From Candidatus Saccharimonadota bacterium (GTDB taxonomy: Bacteria > Patescibacteriota > Saccharimonadia > Saccharimonadales > UBA4665): a stretch of DNA of 64,000 bases. The notes below the pieces were generated by a model that was not told the origin of the DNA, ran no database searches, and was given only the letters and a program-made list of their open reading frames with translations. The DNA lies in NCBI GenBank assembly GCA_002746885.1, contig PDRS01000006.1:1-64000 (forward strand), written 5' to 3'. A program made the translations under genes and the position numbers. Below, piece after piece: positions 42,716-52,106 of this stretch (positions within the stretch are counted from its first letter, which is position 1; each line of letters starts with the position of its first letter).

Positions 42716-43449
42716 CAAAAAATCTCCGCCCCTACGACATGACCCTAACTGACAGCGACGGCATACGACGCCGGCGCCGGCGTCGACTACTATTGCGGTC
42801 ACTGCTGCCGGTCATCTGCGTAGTCGTGCTAGCGCTATGGTTGGCGCTGCCATGGTTTACAACCACCATGGCGCAAAACGCAATCAATGATAACCGACCC
42901 GAAACTGCTCAGAGCTGGCTATCGCTAGGCCGAATCAATACAGTATTCGAACCATACAAACACCCCTTCAACCGCGGCATCGCCGCCGCCCACGCCAAAC
43001 AGTACGACAAGGCGTTTGACGAGTTCCAGGAAGCCCTCGCGTCAGCACCAGACGATCAAGTATGTCTGATACATCAGCAAATTGTCATCACTAGCGAGCT
43101 GGCGGGCGATGACGCTCTGTCGCGCCAAGACGCCGCCCAAGCCATCGTCTACTATATCAAGGCAATCGCTAGCGTCGTCGCACATCCGCAATGCTTCAAA
43201 GGCAACGGAAACGGCGGCAAGTCTGGTCTAGAGGATAAACTCGCCGCCGCCACGCGAGCCGCCGAACAGTCCTCATCCGATTCAGACGAGCAGCAATCTG
43301 ACCAAAACCCCTCCGACTCAAGCCCACCCAGCGACGATCAACTCGACAAAGCTGAGCAACTCGAGCAAGAAGGCAGAATCAACAAACAGTCATCAGATCA
43401 AAGACGCCAAGGAGGCGGCAACTCCTCCAGAGTCCCCAAACCGTGGTAA
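42712..43449 (+). CDS. Membrane-anchored TPR-like protein (BatC-like)
   Basis: This 245-residue protein has an Arg-rich cytoplasmic start (RRRRRRRLLLR), one membrane helix (LLPVICVVVLALWLALPW), then TPR-like helices (GIAAAHAKQYDKAFDEFQEA). A Ser/Asp/Gln-rich tail follows (about residues 185-245). It is the last gene of the MoxR operon and fits the TPR component BatC. Two Cys in the repeat region (QVCLIHQ, HPQCFKG) could form a disulfide. Confidence 0.75.
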   Translation: MTKNLRPYDMTLTDSDGIRRRRRRRLLLRSLLPVICVVVLALWLALPWFTTTMAQNAINDNRPETAQSWLSLGRINTVFEPYKHPFNRGIAAAHAKQYDKAFDEFQEALASAPDDQVCLIHQQIVITSELAGDDALSRQDAAQAIVYYIKAIASVVAHPQCFKGNGNGGKSGLEDKLAAATRAAEQSSSDSDEQQSDQNPSDSSPPSDDQLDKAEQLEQEGRINKQSSDQRRQGGGNSSRVPKPW

Positions 43450-43628
43450 CCCACCGGCCTGTTCGCATTCCAGCAAAACGTAAACACGGTGGCTTGGTTG
43501 CCGTTTTCAGCCAAGCGCAGCTACTGGAAAATATGTCGACCCAGCTGGCATAGATCCTGTTACAAAGCGACTTTTTCCATACGACATCTGCTGCGACGCA
43601 ACGAACATATATCAGCAGTAAGTACGTC

Positions 43629-43683
43629 TTACGATATCTCTCGTAAATTTCTTCTTGACAAAACACAGTAGCTTGTATAACAT
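43629..43683 (+). promoter_or_regulatory. padR promoter with a palindromic operator candidate
   Basis: TTGACA (43655-43660), a 17-base spacer and TAACAT (43678-43683) form a promoter; TATAAC at 43676 is an alternative -10. Just upstream TTACGA and TCGTAA (43629-43634 and 43641-43646) make an inverted repeat spaced by 6 bases, of the size used by PadR dimers. The 43450-43717 gap holds no gene. Confidence 0.5.
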
Positions 43684-43723
43684 AGAACCATATCAAGCAT
43701 GATAGCGAATAAGAAGGTTGTCT

Positions 43724-44056
43724 ATGAAATCAGCTGACGAATACGCCGAAGCACTTGCCACACAGCTTCGCAAAGGCTTTCTCGCCTACTGCGTACTGCG
43801 CGTTTGTTCGCATGCAGCACTCTACACCAGCGACATTATCAAACATTTGCAGGCTGCGGAGCTCGTTGTTGTCGAAGGCACTATTTATCCGCTACTGAAC
43901 CGCCTGCAAAAGGACGGCCTACTCCGGCATGAGTGGCAAGAGAGCGAGCAGGGCCCGCCGCGCAAATACTACCAGATTACTGCATACGGAGCAGCTGCTA
44001 TGACGTACATGGCGCACGATATTGCTTCGCTCAACAAAACGCTAAAGAAACTATAG
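43724..44056 (+). CDS. PadR family transcriptional regulator
   Basis: This encodes 110 residues from ATG 43724, with AAGAAGG 6 bases upstream. The winged helix shows the PadR signature VVEGTIYPLLNRLQKDGLLR and PPRKYYQITAYG. PadR proteins are dimeric repressors of envelope or detoxification genes. It is followed after 12 bases by a PspC-domain gene, a common pair in which the regulator controls the membrane protein and itself. Confidence 0.92.
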   Translation: MKSADEYAEALATQLRKGFLAYCVLRVCSHAALYTSDIIKHLQAAELVVVEGTIYPLLNRLQKDGLLRHEWQESEQGPPRKYYQITAYGAAAMTYMAHDIASLNKTLKKL

Positions 44057-44068
44057 AAAGGTAACGCA

Positions 44069-45670
44069 ATGAAAGAAATTACTCGCATATCTCTCGCTTC
44101 GCTCCCCTACAACAGTGAAGTCGCAGCTAAAAAAGAGCTCGAGAAATACCTGCAAGCTGTCGAGACGGCTCTCGACGCCGATAACGAAGCCATGAAAGAA
44201 ATTGAAGCGCGCATAGCGGAGCTGTTGGCCGATCATGGCGTGACGGGCGAAAAAGTAATCTCTCTCGCCGATGTCGAAATGGTAAAGCTGCAGCTCGGTA
44301 GCCCAAAAGATTTTGCTGACCAGTCGGCAACCGCAGGAGTAGAGGAAGCGGCCAACCCCGAAATAACCGAGCGCCGTTTACTGCGCGACACGCACGACCA
44401 AGTGATTGGTGGTGTCTGCGCGGGCCTGGCAGCCTATTTGCGCGTTGATGCCGCGTGGATACGACTTGGAAGCGTGCTCCTCGCTATTGTGACGAGCGGC
44501 GCAATGATACCGATTTATCTCATTATGTGGCTTGTTCTGCCACCTGCGCGGACCGCCGCCGAACGACTGCAGATGAAAGGCGCGCCCGTGACGCTTGAGG
44601 CAATACAAAAAGAATCTACGCTGCTCGCTGGGCGGCAGGAACGTAACACGACCGTCCTGACTGTGTTTCGTATTATGACGGGAATTGGCGCTCTGCTAGT
44701 CGGTGCGGCGGCGTGCGTTGGGCTTGCCGTTGTACTGTATGCGGCCAATGCAAGCCCAGAATCGCTTCACTTTTCAAATAGAGAGTGGTTTTATTTTTGG
44801 TGGCTGGCAGCAGCTGGTGTGCTATTTGTCGTTTTTTGCAGCATCGTGGCACGAGCGCTATTTGTCAACCGCTATACAAAACTTTTTTGGGCCTCACTTT
44901 GCGTGATTGCAGTGCTTGGCATTAGTGCCTTTAGTGCTGGCGCACTCGGTTTTCGAGCGCTGCGCAACCATGACATATACGGGAAGCAGTGGGTAAGCTC
45001 GTCGATCGACTCAACATCGCTTGCCGCGACAAAGCGACTCGAAATACAAACGGACATACCGCTTACACTGAAATATACCGTCGATTCGACACGCACAAGC
45101 GCACAGATACACTACAGCAAACATGGCATAGAAACACGTCCAACCGTACGCTTTGTACAAAGCGGCGAAACACTCACGGTTTCACTGAAAGGCAAAACAA
45201 GCGCGTGCACTTCACGCGATGAGCCATGTTCACAGTATGTCGCGCTTGAGCTATTCGGACCGGCACTCGAAGCTATTGCGTCATCGCACGGCAACGATGT
45301 GACGTACCGCGCAACAGCACAACAATCACTAGCAGTGACCGCTCAACGTAACAGCAGTATGACGGTCGAATCAGACGGCTCGATAGAAAATGTGACCGCA
45401 CATATCGCAAAAAGCGCTACCGCAGATTTTTTGCGAGCATCAATACCCAAGCTTGCACTAACGATCGAAGGCGAACGAAGCGCTGCGCTCGTAGCTAATG
45501 TTACTTCGCTCAATCTCACCATCCCGACAGCCTGCGGCGTGAGCGACGAAACACAAGCGAGAGTCGACATTGCCCACGCCGAATCGATCACAGTCAATGG
45601 CGTCCCCTACCAAAACGATACGAAATACCCCTGCGCCGAAATTCACTTTTCGCCCAAAGATTTACGTTAA
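44069..45670 (+). CDS. PspC-domain membrane protein with adhesin-like C-terminal domain
   Basis: This encodes 533 residues. The N-terminal 85 residues are cytoplasmic and helical (EKYLQAVETALDADNEAMKE), like the DUF1700/HAAS domain that partners PadR. A PspC domain follows (about 100-165: RRLLRDTHDQVIGGVCAGLA, RLGSVLLAIVT, IPIYLIMWLVLP). Three or four further membrane helices reach about residue 300. The last 230 residues are an external beta-rich domain similar to DUF4097-type stress proteins. The likely role is sensing or protecting the membrane. Confidence 0.85.
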   Translation: MKEITRISLASLPYNSEVAAKKELEKYLQAVETALDADNEAMKEIEARIAELLADHGVTGEKVISLADVEMVKLQLGSPKDFADQSATAGVEEAANPEITERRLLRDTHDQVIGGVCAGLAAYLRVDAAWIRLGSVLLAIVTSGAMIPIYLIMWLVLPPARTAAERLQMKGAPVTLEAIQKESTLLAGRQERNTTVLTVFRIMTGIGALLVGAAACVGLAVVLYAANASPESLHFSNREWFYFWWLAAAGVLFVVFCSIVARALFVNRYTKLFWASLCVIAVLGISAFSAGALGFRALRNHDIYGKQWVSSSIDSTSLAATKRLEIQTDIPLTLKYTVDSTRTSAQIHYSKHGIETRPTVRFVQSGETLTVSLKGKTSACTSRDEPCSQYVALELFGPALEAIASSHGNDVTYRATAQQSLAVTAQRNSSMTVESDGSIENVTAHIAKSATADFLRASIPKLALTIEGERSAALVANVTSLNLTIPTACGVSDETQARVDIAHAESITVNGVPYQNDTKYPCAEIHFSPKDLR

Positions 45671-45794
45671 ACTGCCCGCTCGCAATATCACGGTCACTAA
45701 TCTCACCGGTACACCTGGCCCACACCGCTTACGCGCGAACGAACCGCAACTGAACCGTGTTCGAGCACTATCTGTATGAAAAACTTGCATATGG

Positions 45795-45800
45795 TACTAT
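45795..45800 (+). promoter_or_regulatory. -10 box of the gene at 45807 (leaderless)
   Basis: TACTAT, 6 bases (GTGTGC), then the ATG at 45807. Confidence 0.45.
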
Positions 45801-45806
45801 GTGTGC

Positions 45807-46748
45807 ATGGTGCGTGCTGTGAAAAAATTGCGTATATCAAAATTCAGGCTCATAGTTGCTGCCGCTATACTGCTGCTTGCCGGCGGCGTGGCCGCGTTCA
45901 CGGTAAACGTTATAAGTAACTCGCGGCAAAGTGCACTACAGGCCAAAGCAGACGCCGCCGCGGAAACATTCTACGAAAAGACTGAGTCGTTTCTCACGGA
46001 AACCCTTCAGAAAGCAATTGAGGAAGGCGGCGCGGAGGACGAAGCTATTTCCCGAAAAGATCACGAATCTCGGCCAGCTCCTTTACCAAGCCTCGACCAC
46101 AAACGAACCAAAGAAGAGGAAAAAGCCAGTCGTGCGCCGTATCCGCTGCCTTATGCCATGAGATTGAAAAAAGTTCAGGCACTAGACTGGCCGCAGCTTG
46201 AGGCTATCGATATACCCAAAGAACTCAGCTCAAAATACGCTGAGGCGCGAACTATGGCAGAAGAACTGGATGAGATACATACGTTTGTTGTCGAAAAATA
46301 TACTGAGAAAAATGTACAGCAAGACGTGGAAAACAATCTGTCTTCGTTTACTTACGAAATTCGCCTCTCCTACAATTCTGACGCTAGTAATGGTTCAGCG
46401 GTGGCTATCTTTCGCGAACGACTGGCTATCGCGGAGAAATATCAACGCCTAATCGTCAATGACCAGTCACGCAAATATCTAAAAAAGTCGACATTCAAAT
46501 CTCTCGATAAGCTGTTCAACGCGTACGTCTCGCAGACAAAAGCAGTGGTATCCGACCTAGAGGCGAACAAACCCAGCGCAAAAACTCGAAAAGCCTACCA
46601 AGAAACAGTTGCTACGTTCAAACAAATAGTAGGCATGGAGTTTACCCTCTCTCTGGATAGTTTTGGACGTACTTACTCTTCTGAAAAGGCAAAAATAAAA
46701 GAGTTTACCGACTACTACTTTTCCGAAGACTACGTTTTGGGCAACTAA
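45807..46748 (+). CDS. Membrane-anchored helical hypothetical protein
   Basis: This encodes 313 residues from ATG 45807. One N-terminal membrane helix (LIVAAAILLLAGGVAAFTVN) is followed by a long external helical region rich in Glu and Lys, with a Pro/charged linker (residues 85-120). No family is recognised. The topology suggests a periplasm-like or extracellular helical protein. A hairpin GACACT-TTGGT-AGTGTC about 20 bases after the stop may end the transcript. Confidence 0.65.
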   Translation: MVRAVKKLRISKFRLIVAAAILLLAGGVAAFTVNVISNSRQSALQAKADAAAETFYEKTESFLTETLQKAIEEGGAEDEAISRKDHESRPAPLPSLDHKRTKEEEKASRAPYPLPYAMRLKKVQALDWPQLEAIDIPKELSSKYAEARTMAEELDEIHTFVVEKYTEKNVQQDVENNLSSFTYEIRLSYNSDASNGSAVAIFRERLAIAEKYQRLIVNDQSRKYLKKSTFKSLDKLFNAYVSQTKAVVSDLEANKPSAKTRKAYQETVATFKQIVGMEFTLSLDSFGRTYSSEKAKIKEFTDYYFSEDYVLGN

Positions 46749-46901
46749 CTCAAACTTGCGCTTGCGGGGACACTTTGGTAGTGTCATTTCCTTGCAACAG
46801 TAACCCATAAAACGCTATCATATAGACAGTATGAGGAGGCTGTGCTGACGGATAGAGGTCTGGCTGTTGGCTATTACTCCTGTGCGAAAGGCGTGTGTTA
46901 C

Positions 46902-48347
46902 ATGCTTGCAAATCAAGCAGTCACGAAACCTCAGGAAAAATGTGCGGTTTTTGGTGTGTTTGGGGCGAGCCCAGCAGTAGAAGCGGCTCGCTTATCGTTT
47001 TATGGGCTGTGCGCACTGCAGCATCGCGGGCAGGAAAGCTCCGGCATAGCTACAAGCGATGGCAAAAAGCTACACCTGCATAGCGACTTCGGTCTTGTTA
47101 CGACTGTCTACCGCGAAAACGATCTCAAAAACCTGCCGGGGCACATCGCTATAGGGCATAATCGCTACTCTACTTCTGGCGGTACGGAAGATTGTTTTAA
47201 TCAACCGTTTTTGGACGCCAAGCACGGTTTTGCTTTTGCACACAACGGCAATATTCCTGACGTCACGAAACTAGCGGCGTTTCTTAAAACCAATCATGTT
47301 GCCACCCGTCAACTCAACGACTCTGGCATGATGAGCGCTGCTATTGCCTGTCATCTCGGCAAAGGCCTTGCGCTACCTGATGCCATAGCCGCCTGTTATC
47401 CGTTTTTTACGGGCGTTTTTTCTGCGGTCGCTATGAACAAAGACATGCTGGTCGCGTTCCGTGATCCGCGCGGTATACGGCCGCTATCCATCGGTAAAAT
47501 GCACGATGGCAGCCATGTTGTAGCGAGCGAAACCTGCGCACTTGACACCATAGGCGCAGTGCATGAGCGCGATGTTGCGCCGGGAGAAATGGTTGTCATC
47601 ACCGCTGACGGCATTCGGTCGCAGCAGGTCGTGCCAGGCGAACAAAAACTCGATATTTTCGAGTTTGTCTACTTTGCGCGACCCGACAGCATCATCCTCG
47701 GAAAGAGCGTCAATGAAGTACGCCGCAATTTCGGCCGTATTTTGGCCAGCGAGTGTCCCGTACAAGCCGATGTTGTTATTCCTGTCCCCGATTCATCTGT
47801 TCCAGCAGCGCTGGGCTACGCAGAAGCGAGTGGTATTCCGTTTGAGATGAACCTTATAAAAAACCGTTATATTCACCGTACGTTCATTCGCCCCACGCAA
47901 GAGCTGCGCGAGCACGACCTCAAAATGAAACTTAACCCGCTCGTCAGCGCCATACGCGGTCGGCGCGTGATACTAGTGGACGATTCTATTGTACGCGGCA
48001 CTACCATGCGCAAAACTGTTGCCATGCTGCGCGATGCGGGCGCAACTGAAGTGCATATTATGATCAGTTCGCCGCCCGTCCTGTACCCTGATTATTACGG
48101 CATAAACACCCCTACACAGAAAGAACTCATCGCCCCTCGCATGACCGTGCCAGAAATCCGTTCATACGTCGCAGCAGATTCACTGCACTTCCTAAGCTAT
48201 GACGGCATGGTCAAAGCCACCGGCTTGCCTGAGCATGTTTTTTCGGCGTCATGTTTTACTGGTATTTACCCCACGCCTATCGGCAATCGAGCAAAAGAAA
48301 TTACACACATAAATATAACCGACCGGCTTGCGCCAGAGCGGCAATGA
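46902..48347 (+). CDS. purF: Amidophosphoribosyltransferase
   Basis: PurF makes phosphoribosylamine from PRPP and glutamine, step 1 of purine synthesis. From ATG 46902 the product has 481 residues with a 13-residue propeptide before the catalytic Cys (EKCAVFGVFG), as in enzymes whose Cys becomes the N-terminus. HRGQESSGIA, GHNRYSTSG and AFAHNGNIPD form the glutaminase site. VILVDDSIVRGTTMRKT is the PRPP loop. A GTG at 46842 in frame is a possible but less likely start, because its GGAGG is only 2-3 bases away. It is followed by purN (ATGA overlap). Confidence 0.94.
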   Translation: MLANQAVTKPQEKCAVFGVFGASPAVEAARLSFYGLCALQHRGQESSGIATSDGKKLHLHSDFGLVTTVYRENDLKNLPGHIAIGHNRYSTSGGTEDCFNQPFLDAKHGFAFAHNGNIPDVTKLAAFLKTNHVATRQLNDSGMMSAAIACHLGKGLALPDAIAACYPFFTGVFSAVAMNKDMLVAFRDPRGIRPLSIGKMHDGSHVVASETCALDTIGAVHERDVAPGEMVVITADGIRSQQVVPGEQKLDIFEFVYFARPDSIILGKSVNEVRRNFGRILASECPVQADVVIPVPDSSVPAALGYAEASGIPFEMNLIKNRYIHRTFIRPTQELREHDLKMKLNPLVSAIRGRRVILVDDSIVRGTTMRKTVAMLRDAGATEVHIMISSPPVLYPDYYGINTPTQKELIAPRMTVPEIRSYVAADSLHFLSYDGMVKATGLPEHVFSASCFTGIYPTPIGNRAKEITHINITDRLAPERQ

Positions 48348-49024
48348 GCAAAACAAATATTGCCATTTTTGCATCGGGCAGCGGCAGCACAGCCGAAGCA
48401 TTTATACGCGATGTTCAGCAAAACGAGCAACTCGATGTTCGACTGCTCATATGCAATAACTCTCAAGCATACGTTCTGGAGCGCGTACAAAAGCTGCGCG
48501 CCGAACTCGGCGTAAACATTGCGAGCGCAACAATCAACAGCCGTACGCAAACTTCTACCAAGCCTATTACCCACGGCCACCAGACCGATGAAGAGCAAGA
48601 AGCTATTCTGAGGCTGCTCAAACAGTACAAAATAGACCTCGTGCTTTTGCTCGGTTATATGAAACTGGTCGGACCGAAACTACTCAAAGCCTATGGCTGG
48701 CAGCCACAGTACAAAAGTGTCTACGAATGCCGCATGCTCAACACGCATCCCGGCCTACTGCCGGAAACAATCGGCACCCACGGACTCAGCACACAGGTAT
48801 ACACGCTCGAAACGGGCATGAAAGAAGCTGGTCAGTCGCTGCACGCCGTCAGCGCCGAGTATGACACTGGGCCAGTTGTCGCGGTACATCGGGTGCCAGT
48901 TCGAGCGTCAGACACAGCAGCATCGCTGTTTGCACGAGTGCAAAAAGCCGAAAAACAGCATCTCGCCGAAGATGTACGCCAGTTTATTTATCATCAGCTT
49001 CAGTACAGAAAGGAGCAAACGTGA
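48344..49024 (+). CDS. purN: Phosphoribosylglycinamide formyltransferase
   Basis: PurN transfers a formyl group from 10-formyltetrahydrofolate to GAR (step 3). From ATG 48344, overlapping the purF stop, the product has 226 residues. Visible are IAIFASGSGSTAEAF, the catalytic Asn and His in CRMLNTHPGLLPETIGTHG and the Asp in SAEYDTGPVV. Insertions of about 20 residues in the middle make it longer than the usual 190-210. Confidence 0.92.
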   Translation: MSKTNIAIFASGSGSTAEAFIRDVQQNEQLDVRLLICNNSQAYVLERVQKLRAELGVNIASATINSRTQTSTKPITHGHQTDEEQEAILRLLKQYKIDLVLLLGYMKLVGPKLLKAYGWQPQYKSVYECRMLNTHPGLLPETIGTHGLSTQVYTLETGMKEAGQSLHAVSAEYDTGPVVAVHRVPVRASDTAASLFARVQKAEKQHLAEDVRQFIYHQLQYRKEQT

Positions 49025-50331
49025 TGGCAAAAGTATTAGTCGTCGGGAGTGGCGGTCGGGAGCACGCAATAGCGTGGGGTTTAGTTCAGTTGCCGCAGGT
49101 CGAAACGGTTTTTGTTTCGCCCGGTAACGCTGGCACAGCTCAAGAAGAAAAGTGCGAAAACGTCGTGCTTTCTGACACTGCCGCTACGATCGATTTCTGC
49201 CAGAAACAGGCAGTGGATTTGGTCGTGATTGGCCCCGAAGCTCCTCTCGTTTCTGGCCTCGGCGATGACCTTCGCAAAGCAGGCATCACCGTATTTGGTG
49301 CAAGCAAAAAAGCAGCGCAGCTAGAGGGCAGCAAGGTGTTTGCGACGCAGTTCATGCAACGACAGAGCATAGCCCTACCCAAGTCAACCATCGTCACTTC
49401 TGCCGAAGAAGCAGCTTCAGCTATGGCGCAGTTTGGCGGACCAGCCAAAAGTGTCATCAAAGCAGACGGTCTCGCGGGCGGGAAAGGCGTATTTCTGCCC
49501 GAAGACGAGGCTGAGGCAACCGATGCTCTCGCAAAAATAACGTCGGGCAAAGTGGACGGCGACGGCAGTACTTTTGTCATACAGGCGCGAAACCATGGGC
49601 CGGAAGTTTCTGTCTTTGTTTTAAGCGATGGCGAAAACTACCGCATCATCCCGCTCGCCTCACAAGACCACAAGCGGCTGCTCGCTGGAGATAAAGGCCC
49701 GAATACCGGCGGTATGGGCGTGTACGCCCCCCTGCCCGACTGGATGCTTTCCGAGGCACAGTGGGTCAAAATCGAAAAAATCGCGCAACAAAGCATAGCT
49801 GGCATGCTGGCCGAGGGCGTTCCCTATCAAGGCGTTCTCTACATGGGCATCATGCTAGCGGAGGAACTCGGCGGCGACCCGCTCGTCATAGAATATAACG
49901 CCCGATGGGGCGATCCGGAAACAGAAGTGATAATTCCACTACTGCAAGGTAACGGCGTCGACATATACGACATGCTCTACTCTACCGCCAGCGGGACACT
50001 CACCAACTTTGACCTACCAAGTTCACTCAATGGCGCTGCGCTGGCGATTTGCCTCGCCGCAGCAGGCTACCCAGAATCCCCTGCTACTGGTGTTGCTATA
50101 GAGGGACTGAATGAAACATATCGAGACGTTTTGGTCTTTCACGGCGGCACGAAGTTTGATCAGTCAGATGCAATCGTCAGCTCTGGCGGCCGTGTTCTTT
50201 ATGTCACTGGCATGGGCGTCAGTCTAGCAGCCGCTTCCGAAGCGGCGCGCGCTGCCATTGGCGCAGACGGCATTCATTTTTCCGCCATGCAATTCCGCTC
50301 CGATATCGCCTGGCGCGCGCTCAAAACCTGA
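49024..50331 (+). CDS. purD: Phosphoribosylamine-glycine ligase
   Basis: PurD joins glycine to phosphoribosylamine using ATP (step 2). ATG 49024 is preferred over the adjacent GTG 49021: AAAGGAG is 8 bases before it and it overlaps the purN TGA. The product has 435 residues. Motifs are VLVVGSGGREHAIAWGL, the ATP-grasp loops GGPAKSVIKADGLAGGKGVF and TGGMGVYAPLPDW, and VIEYNARWGDPETEVI. The fourth and later purine genes are not in the window. Confidence 0.95.
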   Translation: MAKVLVVGSGGREHAIAWGLVQLPQVETVFVSPGNAGTAQEEKCENVVLSDTAATIDFCQKQAVDLVVIGPEAPLVSGLGDDLRKAGITVFGASKKAAQLEGSKVFATQFMQRQSIALPKSTIVTSAEEAASAMAQFGGPAKSVIKADGLAGGKGVFLPEDEAEATDALAKITSGKVDGDGSTFVIQARNHGPEVSVFVLSDGENYRIIPLASQDHKRLLAGDKGPNTGGMGVYAPLPDWMLSEAQWVKIEKIAQQSIAGMLAEGVPYQGVLYMGIMLAEELGGDPLVIEYNARWGDPETEVIIPLLQGNGVDIYDMLYSTASGTLTNFDLPSSLNGAALAICLAAAGYPESPATGVAIEGLNETYRDVLVFHGGTKFDQSDAIVSSGGRVLYVTGMGVSLAAASEAARAAIGADGIHFSAMQFRSDIAWRALKT

Positions 50332-50359
50332 AACAGTAACCCCGCCACGCATGGACTGG

Positions 50360-50686
50360 TTACTGACCAACGACGCCTTGCTTGGTAGCAATGATGACGA
50401 CCAAACTCAAAAAGAGCGCCGTACATATAAGTAAGCGCTTCCGCAAAGACGTATGCGGGTACAAAAACAAGTACAGCATACCAGTGAAAAACTGAAGGTA
50501 CGAGATCAATGCCACTATGTCGCCGGCGCGTTCAAGGACTGCGCTTTCCGCTCGTTCATCTGCTGCTATGCGCGAAGCTATAAACGCCAACATCCACACG
50601 CTCGCCAGTTGCACCCATGCAACCACCAAAGGACCTCGTTCGAGTGACTTATACCACGGTTTTTTTGTTTGTTTGTTTTCAGACAT
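50360..50686 (-). CDS. Small membrane protein
   Basis: This encodes 108 residues from ATG 50686. A basic N-terminus is followed by three hydrophobic segments (about 24-42, 58-78, 86-102: VAWVQLASVWMLAFIASRIA, YLQFFTGMLYLFLYP, ICTALFLSLVVIIATK). TACAAT lies 6 bases before the ATG, giving a leaderless transcript. No family is recognised. It converges on purD; an inverted repeat CAGTAACC/GGTTACTG near 50334-50366 lies between the two stops. Confidence 0.7.
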   Translation of the reverse strand: MSENKQTKKPWYKSLERGPLVVAWVQLASVWMLAFIASRIAADERAESAVLERAGDIVALISYLQFFTGMLYLFLYPHTSLRKRLLICTALFLSLVVIIATKQGVVGQ

Positions 50687-50692
50687 ACGCAA

Positions 50693-50698
50693 ATTGTA
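50693..50698 (-). promoter_or_regulatory. -10 box of the small membrane gene (leaderless)
   Basis: TACAAT, 6 bases, then the ATG at 50686, minus strand. Confidence 0.5.
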
Positions 50699-50786
50699 CC
50701 ACTTTATATCTACAAAGTTGGGTGCTTTTTCCTAGAAGCACAAGCAACCGCATATACTGTGCGTTCTTACTCAGCAGGTAAGCCGC

Positions 50787-52106
50787 TTAGCGCTTACCGC
50801 TCGCGCGGACGCCGCCAGCCCTAGACGTGTCGCTCGGCAGAGGAAATGTACGAGAAAATGCTTGTACGTCTGCGTGAATTGCCGCGAGTTTTTTGTCATC
50901 TTCGCGGGCATCAATCGCTTGCTTCATCCACGCTGCCACTTTTACCATATCTTTTTCCTTGAGTCCGCGCGTCGTTATAGCCGGCGTCCCAAGCCGAATA
51001 CCACTCGGACGGAAAGGCGGTAAGCTGTCGTTCGGTACTGCGTTTTTGTTTAGGTTGAGACCTACTTTATCGAGCGCTTCCTCAGCCACTTTACCGTCTA
51101 TCCCGAAGCTTTTATGCACATCGGCCAATATAAGATGGTTGCTCGTTCCGCCGGCAACAAGCACAAAGCCGTGCTTTTGCAGTTCTTCGGCCAAAACAGC
51201 TGCGTTTTTCACTACTTGCTTTGCATATGCGCGAAACTCCGGCTGAAGCGCTTCGCCAAACGCGACCGCTTTTGCAGCAATAACATGCATCAGCGGGCCG
51301 CCCTGCGTTCCGGGAAAAACAGCGCGATCAATGAGCGTCGGAATGTTTTCTATGGTTTTTTCTGGTGCTCTGAGCGGCGTCGAAACAGTCCCTCTCGACA
51401 AAATGAGCCCGCCGCGCGGACCGCGCAGCGTCTTGTGCGTCGTCGTCGTGATAACATGAAACCCATAATCAAACGGGTTTGCCGCCACACCGCCCGCAAT
51501 TAAACCAGCAATGTGCGCCATATCTGCTACCAGCAGACAGTCTGGACCGACCTCTTTGGCGATGGCGGCAAACTTCGCGTAATCAAGTTCGCGGGGATAG
51601 GCGCTAAAGCCGGCCAGAATAATTTTTGGCTTGTGTTTCAGTGCAAGCTCGCGCAGTTCGCCATAATCAATTTCGCCCGTTTCTATGTCTTTCATTTTGT
51701 AGCGGATAAAGTTGTAGAACTTTGCACTACGCGTCACCGGCGCACCATGAGTCAAATGCCCACCGTGGCTAAGATCCATACCAAGCACTGTGTCGCCCTG
51801 TTCAAGCCACGCATAGTAGACCGCTTCGTTCGCCGATGCGCCAGAGTGAGGTTGTACGTTGGCGTGGTCGGCCTTGAAAAGCTCTTTGGCTCGATCAATA
51901 GCCAGCAATTCGAGCGGGTCCGTGCAATCTTGACCGCCATAATAACGTTTGCCCGGATAACCTTCGCTGTACTTGTTCGTAAAAATAGAACCGTTGGCTT
52001 TGAGCACGTCAACGCTGACATAATTTTCGCTCGGAATGAGTTCGAGCCCTTCGTGTTCGCGCTTTTCTTCTGCTGCAATCAAATCAGCAACTGCGGCGTC
52101 TTGCAT
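50787..52106 (-). CDS. glyA: Serine hydroxymethyltransferase
   Basis: GlyA interconverts serine and glycine and loads tetrahydrofolate with a one-carbon unit. It has 439 residues. The PLP lysine is in VITTTTHKTLRGPRGG; SENYVS, YPGKRYYGG and VQPHSGASANEAVY are further conserved segments. GAGGAGG precedes the ATG. It lies beside purF-purN-purD, whose products use glycine (PurD) and formyl-THF (PurN). A hairpin GGTAAGC/GCTTACC (50779-50800) spans its stop and may end the transcript. Confidence 0.95.
   Translation of the reverse strand: MQDAAVADLIAAEEKREHEGLELIPSENYVSVDVLKANGSIFTNKYSEGYPGKRYYGGQDCTDPLELLAIDRAKELFKADHANVQPHSGASANEAVYYAWLEQGDTVLGMDLSHGGHLTHGAPVTRSAKFYNFIRYKMKDIETGEIDYGELRELALKHKPKIILAGFSAYPRELDYAKFAAIAKEVGPDCLLVADMAHIAGLIAGGVAANPFDYGFHVITTTTHKTLRGPRGGLILSRGTVSTPLRAPEKTIENIPTLIDRAVFPGTQGGPLMHVIAAKAVAFGEALQPEFRAYAKQVVKNAAVLAEELQKHGFVLVAGGTSNHLILADVHKSFGIDGKVAEEALDKVGLNLNKNAVPNDSLPPFRPSGIRLGTPAITTRGLKEKDMVKVAAWMKQAIDAREDDKKLAAIHADVQAFSRTFPLPSDTSRAGGVRASGKR

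Noticed and set aside
46749..46901. Possible purine riboswitch before purF
   Set aside because: The conserved core of the known purine or PRPP riboswitches could not be found; only a small hairpin and a 5-codon frame are present.
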